From positions 1-28,778 of the forward strand of contig CAZMRK010000627.1 of assembly GCA_964568355.1 (NCBI GenBank): a DNA stretch of 28,778 bases. The letters are read 5' to 3'. Of this stretch, positions 1 to 7,199 are shown piece by piece. The notes beneath the pieces were generated by a model. That model was not told the origin of the DNA. It ran no database searches and was given only the letters and a program-made list of their open reading frames with translations. Origin of the DNA: JAJPJX01 sp964568355 (GTDB taxonomy: Bacteria; Acidobacteriota; Terriglobia; Bryobacterales; Bryobacteraceae). Both the position numbers and the translations under genes were made by a program. Within the stretch, counting starts at the first letter, position 1. The number at the start of each line of letters is the position of its first letter.

Positions 1-131
1 CGGCGCAGGCGCTCGGCGATTTGCAGGTGCTCACCGAACGGGGCCGGCGCGCGCTGCGCATCCATCTGGGCGCCGATGTGGAGGGCGGCCTGGCGCGGCT
101 GGAATCTGCGATTCGCAAGGCTTTGTCATAG
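1..131 (+). CDS. 3' end of an unidentified gene (partial)
   Basis: An open frame enters from the left edge and stops at TAG 129-131. It gives about 42 residues ending in RIHLGADVEGGLARLESAIRK plus three more. The tail is hydrophilic and helix-forming, and it resembles the C-terminal helix of some PLP-dependent enzymes, but this is too little to assign a family. The stop lies 11 nt before the preferred start of the next gene, so the two may be co-transcribed. Confidence 0.5.
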   Translation, partial: AQALGDLQVLTERGRRALRIHLGADVEGGLARLESAIRKALS

Positions 132-142
132 ACTTGCAAAGT

Positions 143-1099
143 ATGCGCATTCTCCCGTTGCTGGTGGTTCTTGCCGGCGGGCTGGCTGCCGCGGAGGCGC
201 CGCTGCCTCCTGGAGCCAAGCCCGTCAATCTCGGATCGGTTGGGGCGGATGAAGGACCTGCCTGGCATCCCGATGGCTACCTCTATTTTACTGGCCATGA
301 AGGGATACTGCGGCGAAATACCGCCGGCAAGACGGAAGTCTTTCGCGCCGGCGGCGGCCCGAACGGATTGCTGTTCGATGCCCAGGGCCGCCTGCTGGTG
401 TGCGAGGCCACTGGCCGCCGCGTGATCCGCATCGAAGCGGATGGCAAGGTCACCGTGCTCGCGGAGCGCTACGAGGGGCATCGCTTCAACTCACCCAACG
501 ATCTGACGGTGGACTCGAAAGGCCGCATCTATTTCACCGATCCGCGCTACGGCAAACGCGACGATATGGAGATGGGGGTTGAAGCGGTCTACCGGATCGA
601 CGCGCCCGGTAAGATCACCCGCCTGACCAATCGGGAGCTGGAACGGCCCAACGGCATCTTCGCCACTCCCGGCGATCAGTATCTGTATGTGGCCGACAAC
701 AATAACAACAACGTGGGAGGCGCGCGCAAGCTCTATCGCTTCCGTCTGAAGCCGGACGGCACTCTGGACCTGGCCAGCCGCAAGCTGATTTTCGATTGGC
801 AGAACGGCCGCGGTCCCGATGGATTGAAGCTCGACCGGGAGGGACGCATCTGGGTGGCGGGTGGAGTGACCCGCTCCAACCGTTACGAAAGCGCCGACCG
901 GTTCAAGGGCGGCGTCTATGTGCTCTCGCCCGAAGGGAAGCTGCTGGAGTTCATCGCGGTGCCCGTCGATGAGGTGACCAACTGTGCGTTCGGCGGTCCA
1001 GGCTACCACACGCTCTTCATCACCGCGGGAGGGACGCTGTGGAGCGTTCCGACGAGTACTGAGGGTTTGGTACCTTTTCATGGCGCGCCGGCGCGATAG
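143..1099 (+). CDS. exported SMP-30/gluconolactonase/LRE-family protein
   Basis: This is a six-bladed beta-propeller of the SMP-30/gluconolactonase family, probably hydrolysing a sugar lactone or similar ester outside the cytoplasm. The N-terminus (MRILPLLVVLAGGLAAAEA) is a signal peptide. Expected metal and substrate residues are visible: E37 in DEGPAWHPDG, N119 in FNSPNDLTVD, N170 in ERPNGIF and D226 in GRGPDGLKLD. The length of 318 residues is normal for the family. An in-frame TTG at 134 could add three residues, but ATG 143 gives the cleaner signal peptide. There is no strong Shine-Dalgarno at either. The true substrate is unknown, because the family also covers regucalcin-like and phosphotriesterase-like members. 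Confidence 0.88.
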   Translation: MRILPLLVVLAGGLAAAEAPLPPGAKPVNLGSVGADEGPAWHPDGYLYFTGHEGILRRNTAGKTEVFRAGGGPNGLLFDAQGRLLVCEATGRRVIRIEADGKVTVLAERYEGHRFNSPNDLTVDSKGRIYFTDPRYGKRDDMEMGVEAVYRIDAPGKITRLTNRELERPNGIFATPGDQYLYVADNNNNNVGGARKLYRFRLKPDGTLDLASRKLIFDWQNGRGPDGLKLDREGRIWVAGGVTRSNRYESADRFKGGVYVLSPEGKLLEFIAVPVDEVTNCAFGGPGYHTLFITAGGTLWSVPTSTEGLVPFHGAPAR

Positions 1100-1174
1100 A
1101 CGTCATAGGCCGGTTAGCTGGATTTTTCTATTGCTCCCACTACAGATTCTCCGTATAGTGGCCTCAACTGCTGA

Positions 1175-2116
1175 ATGAAACTGCGATGGTTGGTGTGGCT
1201 GATCTTTGGAACGGGCATCGGGCTGCGGACGGCGGCCGCCTGGGATTTTCAAGGCCATATGATGGTGGCTTGTGTGGCGTTCGATCGCCTCGACAGCACC
1301 ACCAGGAGCAAGGTGGATCGTCTGCTGCGTCTGCATCCGGACTATCCGAAATGGACCGCCGGTATCCAGGATGACGAACAGCGGATGCGGGTCGCGATGA
1401 TGCGCGCCGCAACCTGGCCAGACGAGATCAAACAGGACCGGAACTATACCAACGACGGCGAGAATCCTACCAATCCGGATGCGGGCCGGAATACGGGCTA
1501 CGACGATCACCTGCAGCATCGCTACTGGCATTACATCGACCTGCCGTTGACCGCGGGCGGCGCCCAGGGCCAGGATCCGCCGGAGATCAACGCGCAGGAA
1601 CGGCTGCTGCTTTTCCTGAAGACAATGGCCATCGATCCGGGCTCCGACCCGCAACTGGCCAGCCGCCGCTCCTACGACCTGGTGTGGGTGCTGCACCTGA
1701 TCGGCGATATCCACCAGCCGCTGCACTGCGCATCGCGCTTCACGCCGGAGATTCCGAAGGGAGATCAGGGCGGGCTGAAGGTGAACATCACGCCGGTGAA
1801 CGGCGGTGAGCCTGTGGGGCTGCATTTCTATTGGGACAGGCGGCTGGGAACCAGCGAGGACCCGGATGTAATCATCAAGGCCGCTGCGGACCTGCCGCGG
1901 GTTCCGCAGCCTACGGGCACCCCGGACGTAGTGGCATGGGTAAAGGCATCCTGGCAAGTAGCCCGCAAGACGGTATACGCCAAGCCCATCGGGCTGGGCG
2001 CGGGTCCCTATGCGCTGACCGCCAAGTATGACCGGAATGCGCTGACGGCGGCCCGCCGCCAGATCGCGCTGGCGGGGGCTCGCCTTGCTCTTGTTCTGGA
2101 ATCCTCGCTGAAGTAA
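1175..2116 (+). CDS. secreted S1/P1-type zinc nuclease
   Basis: This is an S1/P1 nuclease, a trinuclear zinc enzyme that cleaves single-stranded nucleic acids and removes 3' phosphates outside the cytoplasm. A signal peptide ends at AAA, so the mature protein should begin with W23, whose amino group is a zinc ligand in this family. The full ligand set matches the P1 spacing: W23, H28 (FQGHMM), D83 (TWPDEI), H119 (YWHYID), H174, D178 and H184 (HLIGDIHQPLH), and H217/D221 (LHFYWD). An insertion of about 20 residues lies between D83 and H119 relative to fungal P1. It may scavenge phosphate and nucleosides. It is convergent with the next gene, 7 bp apart. Confidence 0.93.
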   Translation: MKLRWLVWLIFGTGIGLRTAAAWDFQGHMMVACVAFDRLDSTTRSKVDRLLRLHPDYPKWTAGIQDDEQRMRVAMMRAATWPDEIKQDRNYTNDGENPTNPDAGRNTGYDDHLQHRYWHYIDLPLTAGGAQGQDPPEINAQERLLLFLKTMAIDPGSDPQLASRRSYDLVWVLHLIGDIHQPLHCASRFTPEIPKGDQGGLKVNITPVNGGEPVGLHFYWDRRLGTSEDPDVIIKAAADLPRVPQPTGTPDVVAWVKASWQVARKTVYAKPIGLGAGPYALTAKYDRNALTAARRQIALAGARLALVLESSLK

Positions 2117-2123
2117 GCCGCGA

Positions 2124-3488
2124 TTATTGCAGCCGGGCGGAGACCCCTTGCTCGGCGGGATGCGGCGCGGCGTCGACGTACTCAACCCAGCCATCCATCA
2201 TCTCGGTCTCGCTGGCCGCTCCCCAGCGCACCGGCTTGGTCGCATCGGGATTCATGGGATTGTTCGGCGAGTTATCGAAGCGGGCCAGAATAGCCAGGCG
2301 CGTTCCCTTGGGGATGAAGATCGGCTTGGCGGCGCGATAGGTGATCTGCCAGTTGAAGTCGTAGCGCGGCACGTTGAGCAGCGTTTCCTTGCGCCCGTCG
2401 GGATAGGTTACCTCCATGCGCATGGCTTTGCCGCGCAGGTGCATGTGCGGCGTCAGGCTGGTGATGTAGAGGTCCTTCTGGAAGGTGTGGCACTCCGAGA
2501 CGGGGTGGTCCGGATCGCCGGCGGGAATCCGGAACATATGGTTGGAAAGATCGATGCGGCGGGCGACCTGGCGGGGAGGCTCTTTGGCGAAGATCAGTCC
2601 CACGCTGCTGATATCGGTCTCGGTCTTGCCGGTGGCGCGCGAGTAGTGGATCTGGAAGCGGAGGCTGGAGCCGGCGGGAATTTTGCGCGCGGTTCCGGGA
2701 GGATAGACGTCGGCCGCGCGGCCGGGGAGATAGGAGCTGATCAGGCTGCCGAGATCGCCCTGGCGGCTGCCCGGAAAGGCTCCGTTGTCGTCGATGGCGC
2801 AGCCGTCATCGATTACCGGGGCATCCGGCTTGATGAATTCGAGGGTACCTTCGCGAACGCGCAGCGAGCGGCTGTACTCGACGGCAGGATCTTTGGGCGC
2901 ATTGGCGGCCGCGGGTTTTTCCGGCTCTACCACGAAAACGTGGGCATGGTGCACGATGCGGCGATTGCCCGGACGCAGCTCGGCCGCGACGATCCAGCGG
3001 TCCTCGGTGAAATGCGTGGGCACGTTGACGTAGGTGTATTCATCCGGCCCTTTGCCCTCCAGCTTGTGCTCGGGGATGGGGAAGACGGCGTCGGGCTTGC
3101 CGATGCTCCAGCCTTCGGCGAAGACGGGGGCGGCGGGCATCTGCCTGGGATCGCCCTCCTGTTTGCCGCCGTCGACCCAGGCGCGAATGGTCTCGATTTC
3201 CGCGGCGGTGAGGCTGGGATCGTTGGACCACTTGCCGTAATGCGGATCGGCCTTCCAGGGCGGCATTTTACGCAGCAGCACGGCTTCCTTGATGGCGGCG
3301 GCCCAGGGGCGGGCCTCCTTATAGCTCATCAGCGACATAGGGGCGATGTCGTTGGCATGGTGGCAGGACACACAGTGCCGGTAGAGAATCGGCGCGACAT
3401 CGCGGCTGAAGGTGACTTCGGGCGCGGCCCAGACCGGCGCCATTCCCCAGGCCGCCAGGACGGCGGCTACCCAGAATCCCGTGCGCAT
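2124..3488 (-). CDS. exported cytochrome c fused to copper type II (PHM-like) monooxygenase domain
   Basis: A signal peptide (residues 1-22) precedes a small cytochrome c domain with one haem site, C39-V-S-C42-H43, and a likely axial Met in RKMPPWK (M75). Residues from about 130 resemble the copper type II ascorbate-dependent monooxygenase fold (PHM/dopamine beta-hydroxylase). The candidate CuH site is H180, H181 and H281 (RIVHHAHV, FQIHYS). The candidate CuM site is H348, H350 and M430 (LTPHMHLRG, SETEMMDGW). All six copper ligands therefore appear present, so a periplasmic redox enzyme is likely and the haem domain could feed electrons. The substrate is unknown. Start ATG 3488 has AGGAG about 9 nt upstream. 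A domain search would confirm the copper domain, which I infer from motif spacing. Confidence 0.85.
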   Translation of the reverse strand: MRTGFWVAAVLAAWGMAPVWAAPEVTFSRDVAPILYRHCVSCHHANDIAPMSLMSYKEARPWAAAIKEAVLLRKMPPWKADPHYGKWSNDPSLTAAEIETIRAWVDGGKQEGDPRQMPAAPVFAEGWSIGKPDAVFPIPEHKLEGKGPDEYTYVNVPTHFTEDRWIVAAELRPGNRRIVHHAHVFVVEPEKPAAANAPKDPAVEYSRSLRVREGTLEFIKPDAPVIDDGCAIDDNGAFPGSRQGDLGSLISSYLPGRAADVYPPGTARKIPAGSSLRFQIHYSRATGKTETDISSVGLIFAKEPPRQVARRIDLSNHMFRIPAGDPDHPVSECHTFQKDLYITSLTPHMHLRGKAMRMEVTYPDGRKETLLNVPRYDFNWQITYRAAKPIFIPKGTRLAILARFDNSPNNPMNPDATKPVRWGAASETEMMDGWVEYVDAAPHPAEQGVSARLQ

Positions 3489-3532
3489 AACACTCCACTC
3501 CTGCTGCCCAGTTTAATAGAATGGAGGCGTTT

Positions 3533-4723
3533 ATGCACTCAAAGAACCGGAAACTACGTATGGGGATGGTGGGCGGGGGGCAGGGGGCGTTCATCGGCGC
3601 CGTGCACCGCATCGCCGCGGCACTGGACCAGCAGGTGGAACTGGTGGCGGGATCTTTCTCGCGGGATTACGAAAACAGCCGCAAGACCGGCGAGCAGCTT
3701 AGCCTGGATCCGGCGCGGGTCTACCGGACCTACGAAGAGATGGCCGCGGCCGAAGCGGCCCTGCCGGCGGACCGGCGCATCGATTTCGTGAGCGTGGTGA
3801 CGCCGAATCGCTCGCATTTTGCGATTTCGCGGACTTTTCTGGACGCGGGCTTCCACGTGGTGTGCGATAAGCCGATGACGTTCGATTTGCAGGAAGCGCT
3901 GGACCTGACGCGGATCGTGGAGCACAGCGGGCTGGTCTTCGCCCTGACCCACAACTACACCGGGCATCCGCTGGTGCGCCACGCGCGCGAACTGTTTCGC
4001 ACCGGGCAGTTGGGGACGGTCCGCAAGGTGATTGTGGAGTATCTGCAGGACTGGTTGATGACGCCGATCGAGACGACCGGGCAGAAGCAGGCATCCTGGC
4101 GGGTGGATCCGGCGCAATCGGGGCTGGGAGGCGCTCTGGGCGATATCGGCACGCACGCGTTCAACCTGGTGGAGTACATCACGGGCGATCCGGTGACGGC
4201 GCTGTGCGCGGATACGAGCACGTTTCTGCCGAACCGGAAGCTGGACGAGGATGCCAATATCCTGCTGCGGTTCCGAAGCGGCGGGAAGGGTGTTCTGACG
4301 TGCAGCCAGGTGGCGACGGGGGAGGAGAACGGGCTGAAGATCCGGGTGTACGCGTCGGAAGGCGCGATTTTGTGGGAGCAGGAGAATCCCAACGAGCTGC
4401 AGTTGTACCGTCACCAGCAGCCGCGGCAGACGCTGACGCGCGGGCACGGCGAATATCTGTCGAAGCCGGCCACGGCGGCGACGCGCATCCCGGTGGGGCA
4501 TCCGGAGGGGTATCTGGAGGCATTCGCCAACATCTACATGGGGGCGGTGCGGGCCATACGGGCCTACCAGGCGGGCAAGCCGCTGAAGACGGAGGAGTAC
4601 GAGTTCCCGACGGTCTACGACGGGCTGCGGGGGATGCAGTTCATTACGCGGGCGGTGGAGTCGGCGCAGGCGGGTTCCGAGTGGGTGGAGATGCCCGCGG
4701 CAGGGCACACGTTGACAGCTTGA
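3533..4723 (+). CDS. Gfo/Idh/MocA family NAD(P)-dependent oxidoreductase
   Basis: This 396-residue cytoplasmic dehydrogenase-like protein has an N-terminal Rossmann fold (MGMVGGGQGAFIG), the family KP motif in CDKPM (K113-P114), and a C-terminal alpha/beta substrate domain with GGALGDIGTHAFNL. Members oxidise or reduce sugars, inositols or their amino and acid derivatives; the substrate here is unknown. An ATG at 3521 would add four residues, but GGAGG at 3523-3527 lies 5 nt before ATG 3533 and fixes the start there. The gene stands alone between divergent and convergent neighbours and ends at a strong hairpin terminator. Confidence 0.92.
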   Translation: MHSKNRKLRMGMVGGGQGAFIGAVHRIAAALDQQVELVAGSFSRDYENSRKTGEQLSLDPARVYRTYEEMAAAEAALPADRRIDFVSVVTPNRSHFAISRTFLDAGFHVVCDKPMTFDLQEALDLTRIVEHSGLVFALTHNYTGHPLVRHARELFRTGQLGTVRKVIVEYLQDWLMTPIETTGQKQASWRVDPAQSGLGGALGDIGTHAFNLVEYITGDPVTALCADTSTFLPNRKLDEDANILLRFRSGGKGVLTCSQVATGEENGLKIRVYASEGAILWEQENPNELQLYRHQQPRQTLTRGHGEYLSKPATAATRIPVGHPEGYLEAFANIYMGAVRAIRAYQAGKPLKTEEYEFPTVYDGLRGMQFITRAVESAQAGSEWVEMPAAGHTLTA

Positions 4724-4729
4724 AGAGAA

Positions 4730-4759
4730 GAGGACAGGCGGGCGCCTGTCCTCGTTTTA
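4730..4759. terminator. Rho-independent terminator, probably bidirectional
   Basis: GAGGACAGGCG (4730-4740) pairs perfectly with CGCCTGTCCTC (4743-4753), followed by GTTTTA on the plus strand. It begins 6 nt after the stop of the plus-strand oxidoreductase. On the minus strand the same stem begins a few bases beyond the stop of the 4757-5227 gene and is followed by a pyrimidine-rich tract, so it can serve both convergent genes. Confidence 0.85.
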
Positions 4760-5227
4760 CTGCGATCGCCAGCCGATGCCGGTGAGGAAGACCGGATGCC
4801 ATCCGGCCAGAGAGGAGTAAGCGGCGCGACAGGTGCCGTAAACGAAGACACCGGTAGCTTTCCCATTGGAATAGAGGTCATAGAGGAAAGCGCCGCCGGC
4901 CACCGCGGCCGTACCGGCGTTGGTGTCGGACATAGCTCCGCCCGCAGCGCCGAGAGCATACAGGGTGATGCGGCCGCCGTGATAGAACTGCTGCATCACG
5001 CCGGTAGTGGCGGTGGAGCTTTTGGCCAGCATGGAGTACCCGGTAGTGCTATAGGTACCTTCGCGCAGTTTCACGCCAAAATTGACTTCACCGGAGAATC
5101 GGGGGCTGGAGTACTGATCGAACCCGATGCCCCCGCTGAAGAGGAACTGCGAGGACATCTCCTGCGCCGCCAACCCGAATACCCAGAGATTACAAAGAAC
5201 AAACAACCTGCAAAGCGTATTGATCAT
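4757..5227 (-). CDS. small exported protein of unknown function
   Basis: I do not recognise this 156-residue protein. It starts with a signal peptide (INTLCRLFVLCNLWVFGLAAQ). The rest is rich in Gly, Ser, Thr and Tyr, with alternating polar and hydrophobic stretches (FSGEVNFGVKLREGTYSTTG, then GVFVYGTCRAAYSS), as in a small outer-membrane beta-barrel. The C-terminal residues GIGWRSQ do not end in the usual Phe. GGGAGG (complement of 5232-5237) lies 4 nt before ATG 5227, which decides the start; an in-frame TTG at 5239 is rejected. Codon composition is less GC-biased than the neighbours. A leader of about 190 nt upstream may be structured. Confidence 0.7.
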   Translation of the reverse strand: MINTLCRLFVLCNLWVFGLAAQEMSSQFLFSGGIGFDQYSSPRFSGEVNFGVKLREGTYSTTGYSMLAKSSTATTGVMQQFYHGGRITLYALGAAGGAMSDTNAGTAAVAGGAFLYDLYSNGKATGVFVYGTCRAAYSSLAGWHPVFLTGIGWRSQ

Positions 5228-5492
5228 CGTGCCTCCCAAATCTGTGGCTGCTTTGGGGGATCGATCCCTTTCTCCCGCCGGTTTTTGGGGCCTGCGGGAG
5301 ACGGCAGTTCGCCTGGGACGTTGAACGGATTTTGATCAGGACTTGAGGCCCCCTAGGTAGGCGCCTGTACCATTGACCGACGGTTGCATCTCGGCGAGCG
5401 AGCAACTCTTTCGCCTACAGGTTAGCGTCCTGTCTGCGCGCGCCCGCCGGGCGAGCCCGCTAAGTGATTGAAACGGTTGGGCAGATAAAAAT
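5228..5492. other. intergenic region with several inverted repeats
   Basis: No coding frame here looks convincing. It lies between the symporter stop (5493) and the start of the small exported gene. It holds the alternative-stem element at 5357-5421, a 7-bp hairpin (CTCCCGC 5272-5278 with GCGGGAG 5294-5300, loop 15 nt), and the 12-bp palindrome GGGATCGATCCC (5257-5268). No T-tract follows the hairpin on either strand, so it is not an ordinary terminator. No promoter hexamers stand out. Confidence 0.6.
5357..5421 (-). promoter_or_regulatory. candidate structured leader RNA with mutually exclusive stems
   Basis: Read on the minus strand, CCTGTA (5421-5416) can pair with TACAGG (5369-5364). The overlapping GTAGGCG (5418-5412) can instead pair with CGCCTAC (5363-5357). 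Both alternatives enclose a third stem, GTTGC (5406-5402) with GCAAC (5387-5383). This is the layout expected of a switching 5' leader for the gene starting at 5227. It does not match the consensus of the common riboswitch classes I know. It could also be the 3' end of the symporter transcript. Confidence 0.3.
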
Positions 5493-7199
5493 CTATTTTT
5501 TGTGACGGAGGAACAGGAAGAGCCCCAATCCGGCCAGCGCGGCGCCCAGAGCCAGATCCGTATAGCGGGCCGCAGGAGTGGGGACGAACAGGGCGGCGAT
5601 GACCAGCAGCAGGCCGACCACGATGGTGGGAGCGCCGATGGCTTTCAGGGGCGCGACGACTTCGTGGCCGCTGGTTTCTTCCGGACTGAGGGGACGATCG
5701 AGGTTGGCGAAGAATTCGCGGATGCGGACCGGTTCCCCGGGGCTGGGAGCGATCCAGCGGCTGCCGATCCACATGGCGGCGCAGGTGGCGGCGATGTTGA
5801 TCAGGATGGAGATGCCTTCGAAGGTGTAATTGGCGAACTGGGGCGTGATGCCGGGGACGGTGGGCAGATACCAGGTCTTGATGGCGAGGGTCAGGGAACC
5901 GGCGATCAGACCGGCGAGAAAGCCGGCGAAGGCACCTTTCCAGGTAAGCCAGCGAACGGTGAGACCGGCCAGCAGCGGCAGGAGGGTAGGAGCCAGCAGC
6001 AGGCCGAAGGCGGTGACCATAACGTGGAAGAGGGCTTCGGAATGGCTGAGGGCGACCCACAGGCTCAGCAGGATCACCAGCGCTCCGAGCGCGGCGGTGA
6101 CGATGCGTCCGATGCGCAAGAGTCCGGAGTCCGAGGCGGCGGGATTGATCATGCGCTGATAGACGTCCTTGGTGAGGACGCTGGCGATGGCGTTGAGATC
6201 GGCGCTGACGGTGGCCATGGTGGCGGAGAACATGGCGGCGACGATCACGCCGATCATGCCCACGGGGAGCAGTTCGAGCACCAGGAGCACGTAGGTATCG
6301 GCGGTGCGGTGCTGGGCGACCAGATCGGGGAGGAAGTGGCGGCCGAGGATGGCGGGGAGCAGCATGAGGGGCGCGCCAAAGAAGTTGAGGCCGGCGGCGA
6401 GATAGGCGGCCTTGGTGGCGGAGCGCTCGTCGGGCACGGAGTAGTATTTCTGGGCGAGGGACCAGGAGCCGTTATAGCTGATGATCATGAGCAAGGTGAA
6501 GCCGATGATGTAGAGCCAGCCGTAAGGGCCGCCGCTCAAGTGGAAGAAGCCCGGGGGCAGTCCGGTAAAGGCGCGGCTGACGCCGCCGGCCTTCCATAGA
6601 GCGATGGGAAACAGGAGGCCGATGGCCATCATTTTCATGATGAACTGCACGTAATCGGTGACCACCAAAGCCCACAGGCCTCCGAGAAAGGTATAGGTCA
6701 CCATGACCACGCCGCAGAGCAGGATAGCGGAGTTCAGCTCCATGCCGACGCCGAGGGAGAGAAACAGGCCGGTGGCGAAGATCTTGAGCGCGTCGTCGAA
6801 GATTTTGACGGGGATGCCGGCCCAGGCAAAGAGCTGGCGGAGGGCCGAGCTGAAGCGCTTTTCGAGGAACTCGACGGGGGTGATGACGCGTGCGCGGCGC
6901 CAGCGGCGGGCGAAGATCAGGCCGCCCAGGATGCAGGCCGGCATGGTGACCCAGAACAGCGTGACCGACACCCAGCCATAGGCATAGGCCGTCTGCGAGT
7001 AGGCGATGAAGGAGAAGGCGCTGAAGCTGGACATGTAATGCGAGATACCGGCCAGCCACCAGGGGATCTGGTGCCCAGCGGCGAAGTAGTCGCTGGCAGC
7101 GGACTGGTGCTTCTTGAAGTAGAAGCCGACCCAGAGCACGACGAGGAAGTATCCGGCGATGACGACGTAATCCGGGAAGGTGAGGCGCAGGCTATTCAT
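5493..7199 (-). CDS. sodium:solute symporter (SSS family)
   Basis: This 568-residue inner-membrane protein has about 14 hydrophobic segments. It starts directly with the first transmembrane helix (YVVIAGYFLVVLWVGFYF) and carries the SSS-family stretch GGLWALVVTDYVQFIM around residues 180-195. Such symporters import sugars, uronates, sialic acids or amino acids with sodium. It is the last gene of the minus-strand locus, and its ATG overlaps the stop of the lyase gene (ATGA, 7196-7199), implying translational coupling and import of the lyase products. The C-terminal 100 residues hold a cytoplasmic loop and two last helices, ending in a basic tail. The exact solute cannot be read from the sequence. 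Confidence 0.93.
   Translation of the reverse strand: MNSLRLTFPDYVVIAGYFLVVLWVGFYFKKHQSAASDYFAAGHQIPWWLAGISHYMSSFSAFSFIAYSQTAYAYGWVSVTLFWVTMPACILGGLIFARRWRRARVITPVEFLEKRFSSALRQLFAWAGIPVKIFDDALKIFATGLFLSLGVGMELNSAILLCGVVMVTYTFLGGLWALVVTDYVQFIMKMMAIGLLFPIALWKAGGVSRAFTGLPPGFFHLSGGPYGWLYIIGFTLLMIISYNGSWSLAQKYYSVPDERSATKAAYLAAGLNFFGAPLMLLPAILGRHFLPDLVAQHRTADTYVLLVLELLPVGMIGVIVAAMFSATMATVSADLNAIASVLTKDVYQRMINPAASDSGLLRIGRIVTAALGALVILLSLWVALSHSEALFHVMVTAFGLLLAPTLLPLLAGLTVRWLTWKGAFAGFLAGLIAGSLTLAIKTWYLPTVPGITPQFANYTFEGISILINIAATCAAMWIGSRWIAPSPGEPVRIREFFANLDRPLSPEETSGHEVVAPLKAIGAPTIVVGLLLVIAALFVPTPAARYTDLALGAALAGLGLFLFLRHKK

Noticed and set aside
2127..3791. Long plus-strand open frame antisense to the cytochrome/copper protein
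   Set aside because: It mirrors the codon pattern of the real minus-strand gene in GC-rich DNA, has Gly/Arg-rich low-complexity sequence, and crosses into the next gene's region without domain signals.
5272..5300. Hairpin as a transcription terminator
   Set aside because: The 7-bp stem has a 15-nt loop and no T-tract on either strand.
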